Part shown: one piece after another, positions 5,552 to 6,182 of the stretch
How the letters are laid out: each line of letters starts with the position of its first letter
Position numbering within the stretch: the stretch's first letter is position 1
Assembly: GCA_015494335.1 (NCBI GenBank)
Contig: WGBK01000233.1
Coordinates: forward strand, 1-6,182
Source: Gammaproteobacteria bacterium
GTDB taxonomy: Bacteria; Pseudomonadota; Gammaproteobacteria; GCA-001735895
Length of the DNA stretch: 6,182 bases
Reading direction: 5' to 3'
The notes under the pieces: generated by a model
The model's input: the letters and a program-made list of their open reading frames with translations, nothing else
Told to the model about the DNA's origin: nothing
The model's database searches: none
Translations under genes and position numbers: made by a program

Positions 5552-5573
5552 TCACATTCGTGGGGCTCCAGGA
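5545..5573 (+). CRISPR. Degenerate second CRISPR repeat with preserved hairpin
   Basis: Aligned without gaps at an offset of 49 bases, this copy matches the intact repeat at 18 of 29 positions, concentrated in the stem. The stem CCTCAC (5550-5555) / GTGGGG (5560-5565) keeps all six pairs because the C-to-T change gives a G-U wobble; the loop is ATTC instead of ACTT. The 3' handle is entirely changed, as expected if only one guide is produced. The spacing leaves a 20-base spacer instead of the usual 32. Confidence 0.75.
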
Positions 5574-5601
5574 GGGGCAACTCATGTTGCCCCTCTTATT
5601 T
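5572..5601 (+). terminator. Intrinsic terminator of the mini-CRISPR RNA
   Basis: GAGGGGCAAC (5572-5581) pairs perfectly with GTTGCCCCTC (5586-5595) around the loop TCAT, a 10-bp GC-rich stem followed by TTATTT (5596-5601). The T-rich tail is on the plus strand, so it ends transcription coming from the mini-CRISPR. Read the other way there is no T tract after the stem, so it is not an intrinsic terminator for cas3. The cas3 stop codon lies within the loop. Confidence 0.8.
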
Positions 5602-6182
5602 CGAAACCGGTATCCACGGAATATTCCAGTATGATGCGTTGCCCCGACTCCGTGAGTGCCTGAGTGCGCCAAGCCCCTTCTTTCTCCTCAAGAGGTATGA
5701 TCACGCTGTTCTCATCGAATAACCGTTCGCTTTCCCGCAGATTCTCCAGCGCCTGCTGCAACACAGGATCATCCACTAGCGCAAATGCCTGTAACTGTTG
5801 GGAGTTGATCCGCAGGCTGGACAGATCCCACGAATAACGGTCTTCGCGCGCCCAGGGCGTAAGCTGACCGTTCTGCCAGCGGGCAAGGTAGATGGTCCGG
5901 CTTTCGTCACCGAGGCGGGTGGCGACGCGGGCTTCCTCATCCCAACGCTGGTTGCGGCGATAGCCGGCCTCCAGCTGGAGGCTGGCGAAGCGACCGGCAT
6001 CGCGTTCGGCATGGGTCTCGCCATCGACCTCAGTCTTGGCGTCGATCAGCCCTGCCGGAATCGGGCCGTCGTCGTCATAGACGGGCTCCAGCAGATCGCG
6101 GGCGTCGTCGGGCATTTTCCAGCCGCCTTTCTCGGCCAACAGCCTGGCCGTGCGCCACAGCACCAGGGTGTCGGGATAGACG
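5582..6182 (-). CDS. cas3: Cas3, type I-E nuclease-helicase, C-terminal fragment
   Basis: Cas3 is the HD-nuclease/superfamily 2 helicase recruited by DNA-bound Cascade to degrade the target. Only the last 199 residues are in the window; the frame is open to the right edge. The visible part, from VYPDTLVLWRTARLLAEKGG through a DDARDLLEPVYDDDG segment to RLGDESRTIYLARWQNGQLT and YSWDLSSLRI, matches the C-terminal accessory region of type I-E Cas3. The HD and helicase motifs lie outside the window. A GTG at 6163 is internal and not the real start, since the matching sequence continues upstream of it. The stop codon TGA is inside the loop of the opposing terminator, so the last codons of cas3 are antisense to the end of the mini-CRISPR RNA. 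Confidence 0.93.
   Translation of the reverse strand, partial: VYPDTLVLWRTARLLAEKGGWKMPDDARDLLEPVYDDDGPIPAGLIDAKTEVDGETHAERDAGRFASLQLEAGYRRNQRWDEEARVATRLGDESRTIYLARWQNGQLTPWAREDRYSWDLSSLRINSQQLQAFALVDDPVLQQALENLRESERLFDENSVIIPLEEKEGAWRTQALTESGQRIILEYSVDTGFEIRGAT

Larger units (their letters stand above)
5496..5601 (+). ncRNA. Mini-CRISPR regulatory guide RNA (CreR/CreA-like)
   Basis: This is a predicted RNA of about 105 nucleotides: intact type I-E repeat, 20-base pseudo-spacer TTGTAGGCGGTTTGCGGAAC (5525-5544), degenerate repeat with a conserved hairpin, and intrinsic terminator. Cas6e cleavage after the two hairpins (after 5516 and after 5565) would release a 49-nucleotide crRNA-like molecule with an 8-base handle AUGAACCG, a 20-base guide and a hairpin end. 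A standard type I-E crRNA has 61 nucleotides; the missing 12 equal two Cas7 modules. Only the parts needed for one guide are kept: the second repeat retains its stem but its handle has decayed (CTCCAGGA in place of ATGAACCG). The guide matches the promoter region just upstream (5450-5463). By analogy with Cas-regulating RNAs described in other CRISPR systems, it would direct Cascade to repress cas transcription. The alternative is a decayed array remnant, which the promoter, terminator and PAM-flanked match argue against. Confidence 0.75.

Noticed and set aside
5496..5573. A conventional short CRISPR array with an ordinary acquired spacer.
   Set aside because: The spacer is 20 bases rather than about 32, the second repeat is degenerate, and the spacer seed matches the adjacent promoter with a PAM, which fits a regulatory guide better.
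5412..5672. Upstream part of the long minus-strand frame that runs through the mini-CRISPR into cas3.
   Set aside because: It reads across the repeat and terminator, overlaps the end of cas3 in another frame and lacks ribosome sites; only the segment after 5411 has any case for translation.

Overview
This window holds most of a type I-E CRISPR-Cas locus from a GC-rich bacterium. The Cas proteins and HigBA look like those of Gammaproteobacteria or Betaproteobacteria, but I cannot name a genus. Every protein gene lies on the minus strand, so the operon reads from high to low coordinates: the 3' end of cas3 (cut by the right edge), a 258-base intergenic region, cas8e (cse1/casA), cse2 (casB), cas7e, cas5e, cas6e, a higB-higA toxin-antitoxin pair, and the first 37 codons of cas1 (cut by the left edge). 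No full CRISPR array is present; it probably lies beyond cas1/cas2, outside the window.

The most notable part is the cas3-cas8e intergenic region (5324-5581). On the plus strand, opposite to the cas genes, it carries what looks like a complete miniature guide-RNA gene. The parts, in order, are a promoter with a perfect TTGACA -35 box (5461-5489), one intact 29-base type I-E repeat (5496-5524) beginning where transcription should start, a 20-base pseudo-spacer, a degenerate second repeat that keeps its 6-bp hairpin (5545-5573), and a 10-bp-stem intrinsic terminator with a T-rich tail (5572-5601). The first 14 bases of the pseudo-spacer match 5450-5463 at 13 positions. The match starts exactly at the repeat/spacer border, the only mismatch is at guide position 6 (a base flipped out in Cascade), and the protospacer is preceded by AAG, a canonical type I-E PAM. 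The target overlaps both this RNA's own -35 box and the predicted cas8e promoter. The straightforward reading is an autorepressor guide of the CreR/CreA kind: Cascade loaded with this RNA would sit on the divergent promoters and limit its own synthesis. A 38-codon reading frame lies in the cas8e leader, downstream of the repressed promoter.

The Cascade genes are tightly packed (gaps of 12, 3 and 3 bases, then a TGATG overlap) and look intact. The downstream end is unusual. A HigB/HigA module with its own promoter-like sequence, which begins at the base after the cas6e stop, sits between cas6e and cas1. The higA stop is only three bases from the cas1 start and in the same frame, so adaptation genes may be expressed under the autoregulated toxin-antitoxin promoter rather than only with Cascade. 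All functional statements rest on recognised sequence families and motifs; no searches were run.
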